Positions 9,884 through 17,905 of a stretch of 64,000 bases of DNA are shown piece after piece. Each line of letters opens with the position of its first letter. Position 1 is the first letter of the stretch. Below the pieces are notes generated by a model. The model was not told the origin of the DNA. It saw only the letters and a program-made list of their open reading frames with translations, and made no database searches. This stretch comes from Luteococcus japonicus. Lineage in GTDB: Bacteria > Actinomycetota > Actinomycetes > Propionibacteriales > Propionibacteriaceae. The stretch is taken from the NCBI RefSeq assembly GCF_003752415.1, contig NZ_RKHG01000001.1, forward strand, positions 310,001 to 374,000, written 5' to 3'. A program made the translations under genes and the position numbers.

Positions 9884-10675
9884 ATGCCCACCTATCGTGA
9901 TGAAGCCGTCGTGCTGCGGACCCACAAGTTGGGTGAGGCAGACCGGATCATCACGATGCTCTCCCGGCAGAACGGCAAGGTCCGCGCGGTGGCCAGGGGA
10001 GTTCGCCGCACCTCGTCGAAGTTCGGCGGCAGGCTGGAACCCTTCAGCCACGTCGACATCCAGTTCGCCACCGGGCGAGCCCTGGACATCGTGGCGCAGG
10101 CGGAGAGCCTGCACGCCTTCGGGGAGCCCCTGCTGGGTGACTACGACGCCTTCTGCTGCGGCCAGGTGATGCTGGAGACGGCGGACCGGCTGGTGGCGGA
10201 GGAACGCGAACCCTCCCTGCAGCAGTACCGGCTGCTGGTCGGTGCACTGCGGGTGCTGGGTGAGGGGACCACCGACGGCCCACGCCCGGCGACGATGGTG
10301 CTGGACTCCTATCTGCTGCGCGCCCTGGCTGTGGCCGGTTACGCCCCGGCGCTGGATTCGTGTGCCCGGTGCGGTCTCGAGGGGCCCCACGAGTTCTTCA
10401 ACCCTGCGGCCGGCGGCATGGTCTGCGTCGGCTGCCGCCCGCCCGGCTCGGCCCGGCCGCGGCCCGAGACCATCGGCTACCTCCAGGCCCTGCTCACCGG
10501 GGACTGGGAACAGACGCGCGACGTGGACAGCCCCCGCCATCGGGAGGGCAGCGGCCTGGTGCAGGCCTTCGTTCAGTGGCACCTGGAGCGCGGATTGCGC
10601 TCCATGCCCTATGTGGATCGTCGGGGCGGACAGCCTCAGCAGTCCGAGCAGAGGCCGAACAACTCGATCTCGTGA
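9884..10675 (+). CDS. recO: DNA repair protein RecO
   Basis: Recombination mediator that anneals single strands and loads RecA in the RecFOR pathway. The N-terminal OB fold begins YRDEAVVLRTHKLGEADRII, and a zinc-binding loop with CARCG and CVGC lies near residues 163-187. Length of 263 residues is normal. Its 3' end overlaps the convergent zur gene by 40 bp, so the two messages are antisense to each other at their ends. The last ~20 residues (QPQQSEQRPNN...) read through the zur C-terminal coding region and are probably not conserved. Confidence 0.92.
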   Translation: MPTYRDEAVVLRTHKLGEADRIITMLSRQNGKVRAVARGVRRTSSKFGGRLEPFSHVDIQFATGRALDIVAQAESLHAFGEPLLGDYDAFCCGQVMLETADRLVAEEREPSLQQYRLLVGALRVLGEGTTDGPRPATMVLDSYLLRALAVAGYAPALDSCARCGLEGPHEFFNPAAGGMVCVGCRPPGSARPRPETIGYLQALLTGDWEQTRDVDSPRHREGSGLVQAFVQWHLERGLRSMPYVDRRGGQPQQSEQRPNNSIS

Positions 10676-11046
10676 CCCGCGTCACGGAAGCCGTGCTCGG
10701 TGGCGACGGTCTGGGCCCACTGCTCGACGAGCTTGGCGCTGATCTCGACCGTCCTGCCACACTCGCGGCAGACCAGGTGGTGGTGGTGCCCCTGCGAGCA
10801 CTGCCGGTAGACCATCTCGCCGTCGTCGGTGCGGATGCCGTCCACTTCGCCTGACTCGGCCATCGCCTGCAGGGTGCGATAGACGGTGGCCAGCCCGACG
10901 GAGTCGCCCGCCTCGCGGAGCTCCTCGTGGAGCTGCTGGGCGCTGCGGAAGCCGTCGATGTCGGTGAGCAGCGCCCGGATTGCCAGGCGCTGGCGGGTGA
11001 CCCGCTGGGCGGGGCGGCCCTTGGATGACGTGGTCTCAGTGCTCAT
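10636..11046 (-). CDS. zur: Zinc uptake regulator (Fur family)
   Basis: Zinc-dependent repressor. The winged helix covers about residues 10-83 (VTRQRLAIRALL, GLATVYRTLQAM). The HHHH cluster at 87-90, CREC at 93-96 and the terminal Cys pair 133/136 give the regulatory and structural zinc sites typical of Fur-family proteins. Being the last gene of a znuA-znuC-znuB operon makes Zur much more likely than Fur. The start is the ATG that overlaps the znuB end by 11 bases; an earlier in-frame start would add a low-complexity Thr-rich tract that is the antisense of nothing conserved. Confidence 0.9.
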   Translation of the reverse strand: MSTETTSSKGRPAQRVTRQRLAIRALLTDIDGFRSAQQLHEELREAGDSVGLATVYRTLQAMAESGEVDGIRTDDGEMVYRQCSQGHHHHLVCRECGRTVEISAKLVEQWAQTVATEHGFRDAGHEIELFGLCSDC

Positions 11047-12022
11047 CGAAGTGGTCTCCGTGGGGTGCGTGGCGGTGTCCGTCGTGCAGGTAGTCGACGT
11101 GGTCACCGTGCTGGATGGCGACGTGGTAGCCGTCGTGGCTGTGCGGTGGTTCCTCACAGATGACGTGGTCCTGTTCCTCGTGCTGCTCCTGCTCCTGACG
11201 TTCCAGGACCGCCAGCCGCCGGTGGCGCAGGGCCGTCAGCGGCCAGGTGAGCAGGAAGACGGCGATGGCGCAGACGACGATCGTGGCGCCCGAGGCGGTG
11301 TTCCAGTAGTAGGAGCCCACCGTGCCGCCGAAGGCGACCGTCGCGCCGAAGGCCATGGCACCGAAGAGGCAGGCGCGGAAGCTGATGAACAGGTTCTGCG
11401 CGGTGGCCACGGGGATCACCATCATCGCGCTGACCAGCAGCAGACCGACGGTGCGCATGCTCATGGTCACTGTCACCGCGGCCAGCACCACCACCAGCAG
11501 GTTGAGCCGGCGCACCCGCAGGCCGAGCACTCGGGAGAAGTCCTCGTCGGCGCTGACCGCGAAGAGCCTGGGCCACAGCCCGACGCAGAAGAGCACCACC
11601 AGGAGGGCGAGCACGGCCACCACCTGCACGTCCATGCTGCTCACCGTGGTGAGGGAGCCGAACAGGAATTGCGAGAGCGCGCCGGTGCCCTGGCCACCCA
11701 GGCCGGCCATCATCACGCCGGAGGCCAGACCACCGTAGAAGAGCACGGCCAGCCCGACGTCACCGGTGGCCCGGCCCTGTTGGCGCAGCAGCTCGACGGC
11801 GACCGCGCCCAGCACGCAGACGGTGATGGCCAGGGGCAGGGGAGCGGTGCCGGTCAGGAAGCTGAGTCCGACGCCCGCGACGGCGACGTGGCCCAGGCCG
11901 TCGCCCAACAGGCTGAGGCGGCGCTGGACGATGTAGGTGCCGATGGCCGGCGCCATCAGCCCGGACAGGAAGGCGGCCATCAGGGCGCGTTGCATCATCG
12001 GGAGACTGAGCATCTCGATCAT
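11036..12022 (-). CDS. znuB: Zinc ABC transporter permease
   Basis: Membrane permease of the high-affinity zinc (or manganese) importer of the cluster 9 family, with about eight transmembrane helices in the first 270 residues (from MMQRALMAAFLSGLMAPAIG to VVCAIAVFLLTWPLTALRHR). The C-terminal ~55 residues form a cytoplasmic His/Asp-rich tail containing at least ten histidines, a probable metal-binding appendage rather than part of the fold. The ATG overlaps the znuC stop by four bases (ATGA), and the end overlaps zur. Uptake specificity for zinc is inferred from zur in the operon and the His-rich loop of the binding protein. Confidence 0.92.
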   Translation of the reverse strand: MIEMLSLPMMQRALMAAFLSGLMAPAIGTYIVQRRLSLLGDGLGHVAVAGVGLSFLTGTAPLPLAITVCVLGAVAVELLRQQGRATGDVGLAVLFYGGLASGVMMAGLGGQGTGALSQFLFGSLTTVSSMDVQVVAVLALLVVLFCVGLWPRLFAVSADEDFSRVLGLRVRRLNLLVVVLAAVTVTMSMRTVGLLLVSAMMVIPVATAQNLFISFRACLFGAMAFGATVAFGGTVGSYYWNTASGATIVVCAIAVFLLTWPLTALRHRRLAVLERQEQEQHEEQDHVICEEPPHSHDGYHVAIQHGDHVDYLHDGHRHAPHGDHFDEH

Positions 12023-12825
12023 CGGTTCTCCCGGACGGGTCGGCGCTCGGCGAGCAGGTGTGGCGCGGGCAGGGGTGCCTCCGGCATGGGGGCGGTGACG
12101 TGGTGGTTGTCGGCCATGCCGACGCCGGCGCGCAGTGGCCCGTCGTGGATGACGCGGCCGGTCTGCAACACGATGGAGCGGTCGATCAGGTCTTCCATCG
12201 GCCCCAGGTCGTGCAGCACCACCAGAATGCCGAGCCCTTCTTCCTTGAGTTCGCGCAGCACGCGTGCCAGGGAGCGCTGGGTGGTCATGTCGAGCCCGGC
12301 CAGTGGTTCGTCGAGGACCAGCAGTTCGGGTTCGGTGCACAGGGCGCGTGCAATCAGGGCGCGCTGCTGCTGGCCGCCGGACAGGCGCAGGAAGGGTGCC
12401 TTGCGCAGCTCGGTCAGCTTCACCCTGGCCATGGCCTGGTCGATGGCCTCGCGGTCGGCTCGTCGCTGCGGAATGAAGGGCTTGCGGTGGCCCAGCCGGC
12501 CGGTGGCGACGACTTCACCGACGGTGGCATTGGCCAGTTGCAGGCTGCCGCGCTGCGGCACGTACCCCACTCGGTGCCACTGGTGGAAGCCGCGCAGCGG
12601 GGTGCCGAACAGTCGTCGTTCGCCGGAGGAGACGGGGGCCAGCCCGAGCAGGGTGCGCACCAGTGTTGTCTTGCCGGAGCCATTGCCGCCCAGCAGGGCG
12701 ATGGTCTCGCCGGGCATCACACGGGCGTTGACGCCGTGCAGGATCTCGTGGCCCTGCAGGGCGACGACGAGCTCGCGCCCCTCGATCAGGGGCACGGCGG
12801 TGGATGGGGGTTGGTTCACTTGCAT
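12019..12825 (-). CDS. znuC: Zinc ABC transporter ATP-binding protein
   Basis: ATPase that drives the zinc importer. Walker A GGNGSGKTT is at 46-54, the Q-loop is in GYVPQRGSL, the signature is LSGGQQQR and Walker B is LLVLDEP with the H-loop VLHDLG. The C-terminal ~25 residues form a Pro/His tail. It overlaps znuA by 10 bases and znuB by 4, so the transporter subunits are translated as one coupled unit. Confidence 0.94.
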   Translation of the reverse strand: MQVNQPPSTAVPLIEGRELVVALQGHEILHGVNARVMPGETIALLGGNGSGKTTLVRTLLGLAPVSSGERRLFGTPLRGFHQWHRVGYVPQRGSLQLANATVGEVVATGRLGHRKPFIPQRRADREAIDQAMARVKLTELRKAPFLRLSGGQQQRALIARALCTEPELLVLDEPLAGLDMTTQRSLARVLRELKEEGLGILVVLHDLGPMEDLIDRSIVLQTGRVIHDGPLRAGVGMADNHHVTAPMPEAPLPAPHLLAERRPVRENR

Positions 12826-13784
12826 CCGTTCGCGGTCTGGAGCGCGGCCAGGTTGGCGCGCTGTACGGAAATGTAGTCCTTGCCCTTGGACTGCTCGGTG
12901 ATGCCCTCCAGTGGGTCCAGCACGTCGGTCTTCAGCTTGAGGTCACCGGCGATGGCCTTGGCGTGGGCGGGGGAGACCAGGGTCTCGTAGAAGATGGTGG
13001 TCACGCCGTGCTCCTTGGCGAGCTTCTGCACCTCGGCGATCCGGGCCGGGGAAGGGTCGGACTCGGCGGCGAGGCCCGAGATGCCGATCTGGGTCAGTCC
13101 GTAGGCCTTGGCCAGGTAGCCGAAGGCGGCGTGGGAGGTGATGAACTCCTTGCGCTGACAGGTCTTCAGGCCGTCCTCGAAGGACTTGTCCAGCTGGGTC
13201 AGCTGGGCGGTGAGGTCCTCGCTCCGGGTCTTGAAGATGGCGGCGTGCTCGGCATCCACCTCGCCGAGCCTGCTGCTGACGGCCTGGGAGATCTTGACCA
13301 TGTTCTGGGGGTCCAACCAGACGTGCGGATCGGTGCCCCCGTGGTCGTGTTCGGCGTGCTCCTCGGCGCTCTCGCCCTCATGCTCATGTTCGTGCTCGCC
13401 GGCCTCGCTGCTGGCAGCCAGCGGGACGACGGTGCTCACGTCGACCACGTTCTTGGGCTGGGCCTGCTCGACGGCCTTGTCCACCGAGGCCTGGAAGCCC
13501 TTCTGGTAGACCACGACGTCGGCGCCGGACAGCGATGCCACCTGCTTGGCGGTGAGCTCCAGGTCGTGCGGTTCGGAACCCGGGGCCGTGAGGGTGGTGA
13601 CATCTGCCCGGTCCCCGGCCACCTGCTCGGCGACGTACTGCAGCGGGTAGAAGGCGGTGACCACCTTCAGCCGGTCGCCTTCTGCGCCTGTTCCAGCGTC
13701 CGTCGAGGAGGTGCCGCAGGCCGTGGTGGCGAGCAGGATTCCGGAGGCGACGAGGGCTGTGGCTGCACGAGCGAGGTGGTTCAT
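12816..13784 (-). CDS. znuA: Zinc ABC transporter substrate-binding lipoprotein
   Basis: Surface lipoprotein that captures zinc. The signal peptide ends at a lipobox ATTAC with lipidated Cys23. A His/Glu/Asp-rich loop (residues ~118-150, including HEHEHEG and HAEHDHGG) sits before the conserved DPHVWLDPQN, as in zinc-type cluster 9 binding proteins. The metal ligands expected are the His in EPHDLE, His of DPHVW, His of SHAAFGY and an acidic residue near the C-terminus. It is the first gene of the znuACB-zur operon. A Zur-like palindrome touches its start codon. Confidence 0.93.
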   Translation of the reverse strand: MNHLARAATALVASGILLATTACGTSSTDAGTGAEGDRLKVVTAFYPLQYVAEQVAGDRADVTTLTAPGSEPHDLELTAKQVASLSGADVVVYQKGFQASVDKAVEQAQPKNVVDVSTVVPLAASSEAGEHEHEHEGESAEEHAEHDHGGTDPHVWLDPQNMVKISQAVSSRLGEVDAEHAAIFKTRSEDLTAQLTQLDKSFEDGLKTCQRKEFITSHAAFGYLAKAYGLTQIGISGLAAESDPSPARIAEVQKLAKEHGVTTIFYETLVSPAHAKAIAGDLKLKTDVLDPLEGITEQSKGKDYISVQRANLAALQTANGCK

Positions 13785-13800
13785 GAGAATGATTCTCGCA
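13784..13800 (-). promoter_or_regulatory. Zur box at the znuA start
   Basis: The plus-strand sequence TGAGAATGATTCTCGCA contains the inverted repeat GAGAATgATTCTC, a good fit to actinobacterial Zur/Fur operators of the form TGAnAATnATTnTCA. It abuts the znuA ATG, and an upstream TCTAAT on the minus strand can serve as -10, so bound Zur would cover the promoter and start site. Confidence 0.75.
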
Positions 13801-14040
13801 TTAGATGAGAACAGTTCGCCAATTGACGTGCCCCAGGTGGGCAGGGAAGTCCCCCGGAGTCCCTGGACCGCTACATTTCCGGCATGACATCCGCGGTGCG
13901 CTGCCTCGCCCTGGCCCTCGTGGCCGGACTGGCCCCCTCTTCTCCCTGACGCTCCAGGATGCCGTCACGAGCGTCAGTGTGGTGCCGAACGGACCACACT
14001 CGAACCACCGGTCGACAGGGCAGTGATGGGAGGCAACGCC
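13801..14040. other. Intergenic, no supported gene
   Basis: The stretch between the znuA promoter and the disrupted membrane gene holds no convincing gene. A 21-codon frame starting at 13884 has a signal-like hydrophobic run (LALALVAGLAPS) but stops at once; it may be a remnant of an exported protein. Confidence 0.4.
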
Positions 14041-14314
14041 ATGCTGGCGTGCATGTGGTTCTACCTCCTGGCGCTGTGTGTGGTGCTCGGCCGACGGGTA
14101 CTGCTGGACTCTGACGAGGGCAAGCTCTCGCGGTGGCTCGTCACGGGGGCGGAGGCTCTGGGTGCTGCGGCGTTGCTTGACGGCAGTGGGGTGATGACGA
14201 ATGAGGCCCTGGCGATGGACGGGGGCGATGGACGGGGGAGCCGTGTGGGCGATCACGCTGGTGGGAAGCCTGCTCCTGGTCGAGATGGCGCATCCCCCCG
14301 GCGTCACCTCCTAG
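14041..14314 (+). pseudogene. Small membrane protein gene broken by a 13-bp tandem duplication
   Basis: GGGAGG precedes the ATG at 14041. The frame encodes MLACMWFYLLALCVVLGRR (first helix), an amphipathic middle and ALGAAALLD. At 14213-14238 the 13-mer CGATGGACGGGGG occurs twice in tandem, shifting the frame. Removing one copy joins the first part to AVWAITLVGSLLLVEMAHPP and a stop at 14314, restoring a second hydrophobic helix and a protein of about 86 residues. As written, translation runs to 14328 in a Gly/Arg/Pro-rich frame without a helix. The family is not recognised. Confidence 0.65.
14213..14238 (+). repeat. 13-bp tandem duplication
   Basis: Two exact adjacent copies of CGATGGACGGGGG. 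Because 13 is not a multiple of three, the duplication toggles the reading frame of the surrounding gene. Confidence 0.9.
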
Positions 14315-14317
14315 GCT
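14312..14317 (+). promoter_or_regulatory. -10 hexamer of the monooxygenase-fold gene
   Basis: TAGGCT followed by 7 nt and a GTG start; leaderless arrangement. The TAG is also the restored stop codon of the disrupted gene upstream. Confidence 0.5.
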
Positions 14318-14324
14318 GTCCGAC

Positions 14325-14633
14325 GTGATCGTGATCAACCGCTTCCGGGTCCCCGTCCACGAGCGCGACGGATTCCGCGCGCAGGCGGACGTCGCTGTCG
14401 AGCTCCTGCGCAGCCGCCCTGGCCTGCTGTCGCTGGACCTCGTGCTCAACCTCGACGACGAGGAGCTGTGGAGCCTGGTCACCCGCTGGGAGAACGTCGG
14501 GGCCTACCGCAACGCACTGGGTGGTTACGAGGCCAAGATGGCACTCACCCCGCTGCTCAGCCGCGTCGTCGACGAGCCCAGCGCCTACGCGGATCCGGAC
14601 GAGGTGGGTTGGAACCTTCCACGCAGTCTGTGA
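14325..14633 (+). CDS. Antibiotic biosynthesis monooxygenase (ABM) fold protein
   Basis: A 102-residue dimeric alpha/beta-barrel-type protein. The pattern VINRFRVPVHERDGFRAQAD, RPGLLSLDLVLN, WSLVTRWENVGAYRNAL is that of the ABM domain, found in heme-degrading and quinone monooxygenases and in many uncharacterised small proteins. No heme-ligand motif can be claimed. The GTG start has no ribosome-binding site but a -10 box 7 nt upstream. It is a single-gene unit before glyS. Confidence 0.75.
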   Translation: MIVINRFRVPVHERDGFRAQADVAVELLRSRPGLLSLDLVLNLDDEELWSLVTRWENVGAYRNALGGYEAKMALTPLLSRVVDEPSAYADPDEVGWNLPRSL

Positions 14634-14770
14634 CCGGCCCGCGTCGAGGGGCGGGAAGGCCGCACCGACCCGATAGGGTGGCCGCAGCGTGAACGCCCGC
14701 ACTGTGCGGTGCTGCGCGAAACCCGGCACCCTCCAGGCGTCGGGTCCAATGAGGACTTGGAGAAATTGAA

Positions 14771-16150
14771 GTGGCACCCAGCACACTCGACAACGTGATC
14801 AGCCTGTGCAAGCGACGGGGGTTCGTCTTCCCCTGTGGCGAGATCTACGGCGGCACCCGCGCCGCCTGGGACTACGGACCCCTGGGCGTGGAGCTCAAGG
14901 AGAACATCAAGAAGCAGTGGTGGCGCTACATGGTCACCGGCCGCGACGACGTCGCCGGCCTGGACAGCTCCATCATCCTGCCCAAGCAGGTCTGGGTCGC
15001 CTCGGGTCACGTCGGTGTCTTCACCGATCCGCTGACCGAGTGCCTGTCCTGCCACAAGCGTTTCCGCGCCGACCACCTCGAGGAGGACTTCGAGGCCAAG
15101 CACGGCCGGCTTCCGGAGAACCAGACCGAGGTCAACTGCCCCAACTGTGGCAACAAGGGCCAGTGGACCGAGCCCCGCGACTTCAACATGATGCTAAAGA
15201 CCCACCTGGGCGTCCTGGAGGACGAGTCCGGCCTGCACTACCTGCGCCCCGAGACCGCGCAGGGCATCTTCGTGAACTTCAAGAATGTCGTGCAGTCCAG
15301 CCGTCGCAAGCCGCCCTTCGGCATCGGCCAGATCGGCAAGAGCTTCCGCAACGAGATCACGCCCGGCAACTTCATCTTCCGCACCCGCGAGTTCGAGCAG
15401 ATGGAGATGGAGTTCTTCGTCAAGCCCGGCACCGACGAGGACTGGCACCAGTACTGGATTGACCAGCGCACCGACTGGTACGTCGGCCTGGGCATCGACC
15501 GCGACAACCTGCGTCACTACGAACACCCGCAGGAGAAGCTCTCCCACTACTCCAAGCGCACCGTCGACATCGAGTACAAGTTCGGCTTCGCCGGAAGCGA
15601 CTGGGGCGAGCTGGAGGGCATCGCGAACCGCACGGACTTCGACCTGAAGACCCACTCGGAGCACTCGGGCGTGGACCTGAGCTACTTCGACCAGGCCGCG
15701 GGCGAGAAGTACGTGCCCTACGTGATCGAGCCGGCCGCCGGTCTGACGCGTTCGCTGATGGCCTTCATGGTGGAGGCCTACACCGAGGACGAGGCCCCCA
15801 ACACCAAGGGTGGCGTGGACAAGCGGACCGTGCTGAAGCTGGACCACCGTCTGGCCCCGGTCAAGGCCGCCGTGCTGCCGCTGAGCCGCAACGAGGCCCT
15901 GTCGCCGAAGGCGCGTGACCTGGCCGCCCAGCTGCGCAAGAACTGGAATGTGGACTTCGACGACGCCCAGGCGATCGGCAAGCGTTACCGCCGTCAGGAC
16001 GAGATCGGTACCCCGTACTGCATCACCGTCGACTTCGACACCCTCGAGGACAATGCGGTCACCATCCGTGAGCGCGACACGATGCAGCAGGAGCGCGTCG
16101 CGCTCGACCAGGTGGAGGGCTACCTCGCCCAGCGCCTGATCGGCTGCTGA
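14771..16150 (+). CDS. glyS: Glycyl-tRNA synthetase (class II, dimeric type)
   Basis: Charges tRNA-Gly. Class II core with motif 2 ([20 protein letters not shown] near residue 190) and motif 3 ([10 protein letters not shown]) and a C-terminal anticodon-binding domain starting around residue 350. Two CxxC pairs (CLSCHKRF and CPNCGNKG, residues ~96 and ~122) form the zinc-binding insertion of actinobacterial enzymes. Length of 459 residues is usual. The GTG start follows GGAGAAATTGAA. A strong hairpin ends the unit. Confidence 0.95.
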   Translation: MAPSTLDNVISLCKRRGFVFPCGEIYGGTRAAWDYGPLGVELKENIKKQWWRYMVTGRDDVAGLDSSIILPKQVWVASGHVGVFTDPLTECLSCHKRFRADHLEEDFEAKHGRLPENQTEVNCPNCGNKGQWTEPRDFNMMLKTHLGVLEDESGLHYLRPETAQGIFVNFKNVVQSSRRKPPFGIGQIGKSFRNEITPGNFIFRTREFEQMEMEFFVKPGTDEDWHQYWIDQRTDWYVGLGIDRDNLRHYEHPQEKLSHYSKRTVDIEYKFGFAGSDWGELEGIANRTDFDLKTHSEHSGVDLSYFDQAAGEKYVPYVIEPAAGLTRSLMAFMVEAYTEDEAPNTKGGVDKRTVLKLDHRLAPVKAAVLPLSRNEALSPKARDLAAQLRKNWNVDFDDAQAIGKRYRRQDEIGTPYCITVDFDTLEDNAVTIRERDTMQQERVALDQVEGYLAQRLIGC

Positions 16151-16196
16151 GTCCCGAGGTCCAAGAGGCACGATCCCCGAGGCTCAGTCACGATCC

Positions 16197-16211
16197 CCGA
16201 GCCTGTCGAGG
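16197..16211 (+). repeat. Dispersed 15-bp repeat CCGAGCCTGTCGAGG
   Basis: Same 15-mer (as reverse complement CCTCGACAGGCTCGG) as at 8015-8029, and as at 39597-39611. A partial copy, CACGATCCCCGAGGCT, lies just upstream. Confidence 0.7.
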
Positions 16212-16216
16212 GGAGA

Positions 16217-16254
16217 CAACGGCGCCGCACCCCGAACAGGGTGCGGCGCCGTTG
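16217..16254. terminator. Bidirectional terminator after glyS
   Basis: Perfect 16-bp stem CAACGGCGCCGCACCC/GGGTGCGGCGCCGTTG with loop CGAACA, between convergent transcription units. Confidence 0.8.
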
Positions 16255-16267
16255 CGTCTGTGTCGGG

Positions 16268-16655
16268 TCAGGAACTGCTCGAGCCGGCCCAGGCGCTGCT
16301 CTGCTCCTTGCGTCGAATCAGGTCCAAGGCGATCACGGCCACCGGTCTGGACGGTGAGGTGCTTGTTGAACAGGGTGAACTGCTTGATCACCTCCGCGAA
16401 GCGGTTGCCGTCCGGGCCCAGCAGGTCAAAGGTGTCCCGGCCGAAGTTCGGGACGTCGTCGACGACCATCACCTGCGTGCCGTCCGGCTCCGCCACGGTC
16501 AGCTGGCGGGTGCCCATGATCGCACGGGACAGCCCGGAACCCTGGGTGAGGATCTGGCCCACGGGCTGGCCCTGGGCGTCGAAGATCTGGAAGTCATTGC
16601 GCAGGAAGCTGGTCACCTGGTCGATGACCAGCACGTCATGGTCGAGGAGGCTCAT
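16268..16655 (-). pseudogene. LURP-one-related protein with internal deletion
   Basis: The ATG overlaps the stop of the upstream oxidase gene (ATGA). The first ~100 residues (DVLVIDQVTSFLRNDFQIFD ... FAEVIKQFTLFNKHLTV) are the N-terminal half of a LURP-one/tubby-like domain. After HLTVQT the frame becomes low-complexity and runs through the downstream terminator to 16188. The alternative frame gives VAVIALDLIRRKEQSSAW and then a stop at 16268, which looks like the usual hydrophobic C-terminus of this family. About 70 residues between the halves appear to have been lost in an out-of-frame deletion. Function of bacterial LURP-one proteins is unknown. Confidence 0.6.
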
Positions 16656-17905
16656 GCCTCCATGGTGGCACCGGGACGGTCCAAGACCTGCTGGGTGATG
16701 TGGTCGGCAATCGGCATGGCGGAGGTGGCTGCTGGTGAGGGCGCATTGCAGACGTGCAGCATCCGTGGCGTCTGCAGGAAGTGGAAGTCCTCCACCATGC
16801 TCCCGTCGGCACGCACCGCCTGGGCACGGATGCCGGGCGGGTAGGGGCCCAGGTCCGCGGTGGTCAACGACGGGCAGTACTTCTGGACACGCTTGAGGTA
16901 GCTGGGCTTGACCAGCGAATCCCATTGCTCCTTCAATCCGGTGCCCAGCATGGTGCGTGCGAGCTTCCAGAAGCCCGGGAAGCGGACGAAGTCTGCAACA
17001 TCGCCCGGACTGACCGACAGCTTGGGATAGCCCTCTCGGGCGAATCCCATCACCGCATTCGGGCCCACCGTGACGCTGCCGTCCATCATCGGTGTCAGGT
17101 GGACACCGAGGAAGGGCAGGTCCGGGTCCGGCACCGGGTAGATCAGGGCATCGACGATGTGATGGTGCTGCGCGGCCAACTGGTAGTACTCGCCGCGGAA
17201 GGGCACCATCTGGAAGTCCGGCTCCAGCCCCGCCATCCGCGCCAACCGGTCCGCCTGGATACCACCGCACACCACGAGCTGACGGGCGTAGACACGCTCG
17301 GCCTGCTGGCCGTCGGGTCCGGCCAGGTCCACCGAGACCTCGCTGAGGGACTCGTGGATGCCCACGACGGGAGTGGCCAGCCGCACCTGCCCACCCAGTC
17401 CAGCGATCTTCTCGGCCATCTTCTGGCACACCTGGCGGTAGTCCACGATGCCGGTCTGCTTGACGACGATGGCCCCCAGCCCCACCACGTGCGGCTCTCG
17501 TCGGCGCAGCTCGTCGCCGTCGATCAACTCGACGTCCAGCTCGTTGCGCTGCGCCCGCTCGAACAGGGCGTGCATCCGCTCCACCTCCACCGGGGAGGTG
17601 GCGACGATCAGCTTGCCGGTGTTGCGGTAGGGGATGTCGTTCGCGTCGCAGAAGTCCCGCGTCCACTGGGCCCCCTGCTTGCAGAACAGGGCCTTCTTGG
17701 AGCCCGGTGTGTAGTACACGCCCGCGTGGATGACGCCCGAGTTGTGCCCGGTCTGGTGGGCGGCAACCGTCGCCTCCTTCTCCACCACCAGGACCGACGA
17801 TCCGGGACGCTTCTCCAACAGGGTCAGTGCAGTGGCCAGCCCGACGATGCCGCCGCCAACCACCAGGTGTTCCCACACGGCCGGGGTGCTCATGGGGGTG
17901 CTCAT
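16652..17905 (-). CDS. lhgO: L-2-hydroxyglutarate oxidase-like FAD enzyme
   Basis: FAD-dependent oxidase of the DAO/LhgO family that in E. coli converts L-2-hydroxyglutarate to 2-oxoglutarate. The dinucleotide fold HLVVGGGIVGLATAL begins near residue 13; conserved blocks TGHNSGVIHAGVYY, PFRGEYY, GVHLTPMMDGSVTVGPNA and SPAATSAMPIA are all present. Length of 417 residues is normal. The start ATG overlaps the upstream oxidoreductase stop by four bases. Lying in a nucleotide-sugar operon is odd for this enzyme, so a substrate other than 2-hydroxyglutarate is possible. Confidence 0.85.
   Translation of the reverse strand: MSTPMSTPAVWEHLVVGGGIVGLATALTLLEKRPGSSVLVVEKEATVAAHQTGHNSGVIHAGVYYTPGSKKALFCKQGAQWTRDFCDANDIPYRNTGKLIVATSPVEVERMHALFERAQRNELDVELIDGDELRRREPHVVGLGAIVVKQTGIVDYRQVCQKMAEKIAGLGGQVRLATPVVGIHESLSEVSVDLAGPDGQQAERVYARQLVVCGGIQADRLARMAGLEPDFQMVPFRGEYYQLAAQHHHIVDALIYPVPDPDLPFLGVHLTPMMDGSVTVGPNAVMGFAREGYPKLSVSPGDVADFVRFPGFWKLARTMLGTGLKEQWDSLVKPSYLKRVQKYCPSLTTADLGPYPPGIRAQAVRADGSMVEDFHFLQTPRMLHVCNAPSPAATSAMPIADHITQQVLDRPGATMEA

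Noticed and set aside
10886-12901. 671-codon plus-strand frame
   Set aside because: Antisense to znuB and znuC with highly biased composition (His, Gln, Gly runs).
13884-13949. 21-residue ORF with a signal-like sequence
   Set aside because: No ribosome-binding site, no conservation that I can recognise, and it ends before any mature domain; kept only as a possible remnant.
14634-14770. T-box riboswitch before glyS
   Set aside because: No T-box sequence or specifier-loop structure; only a short palindrome CCGCACTGTGCGG is present.
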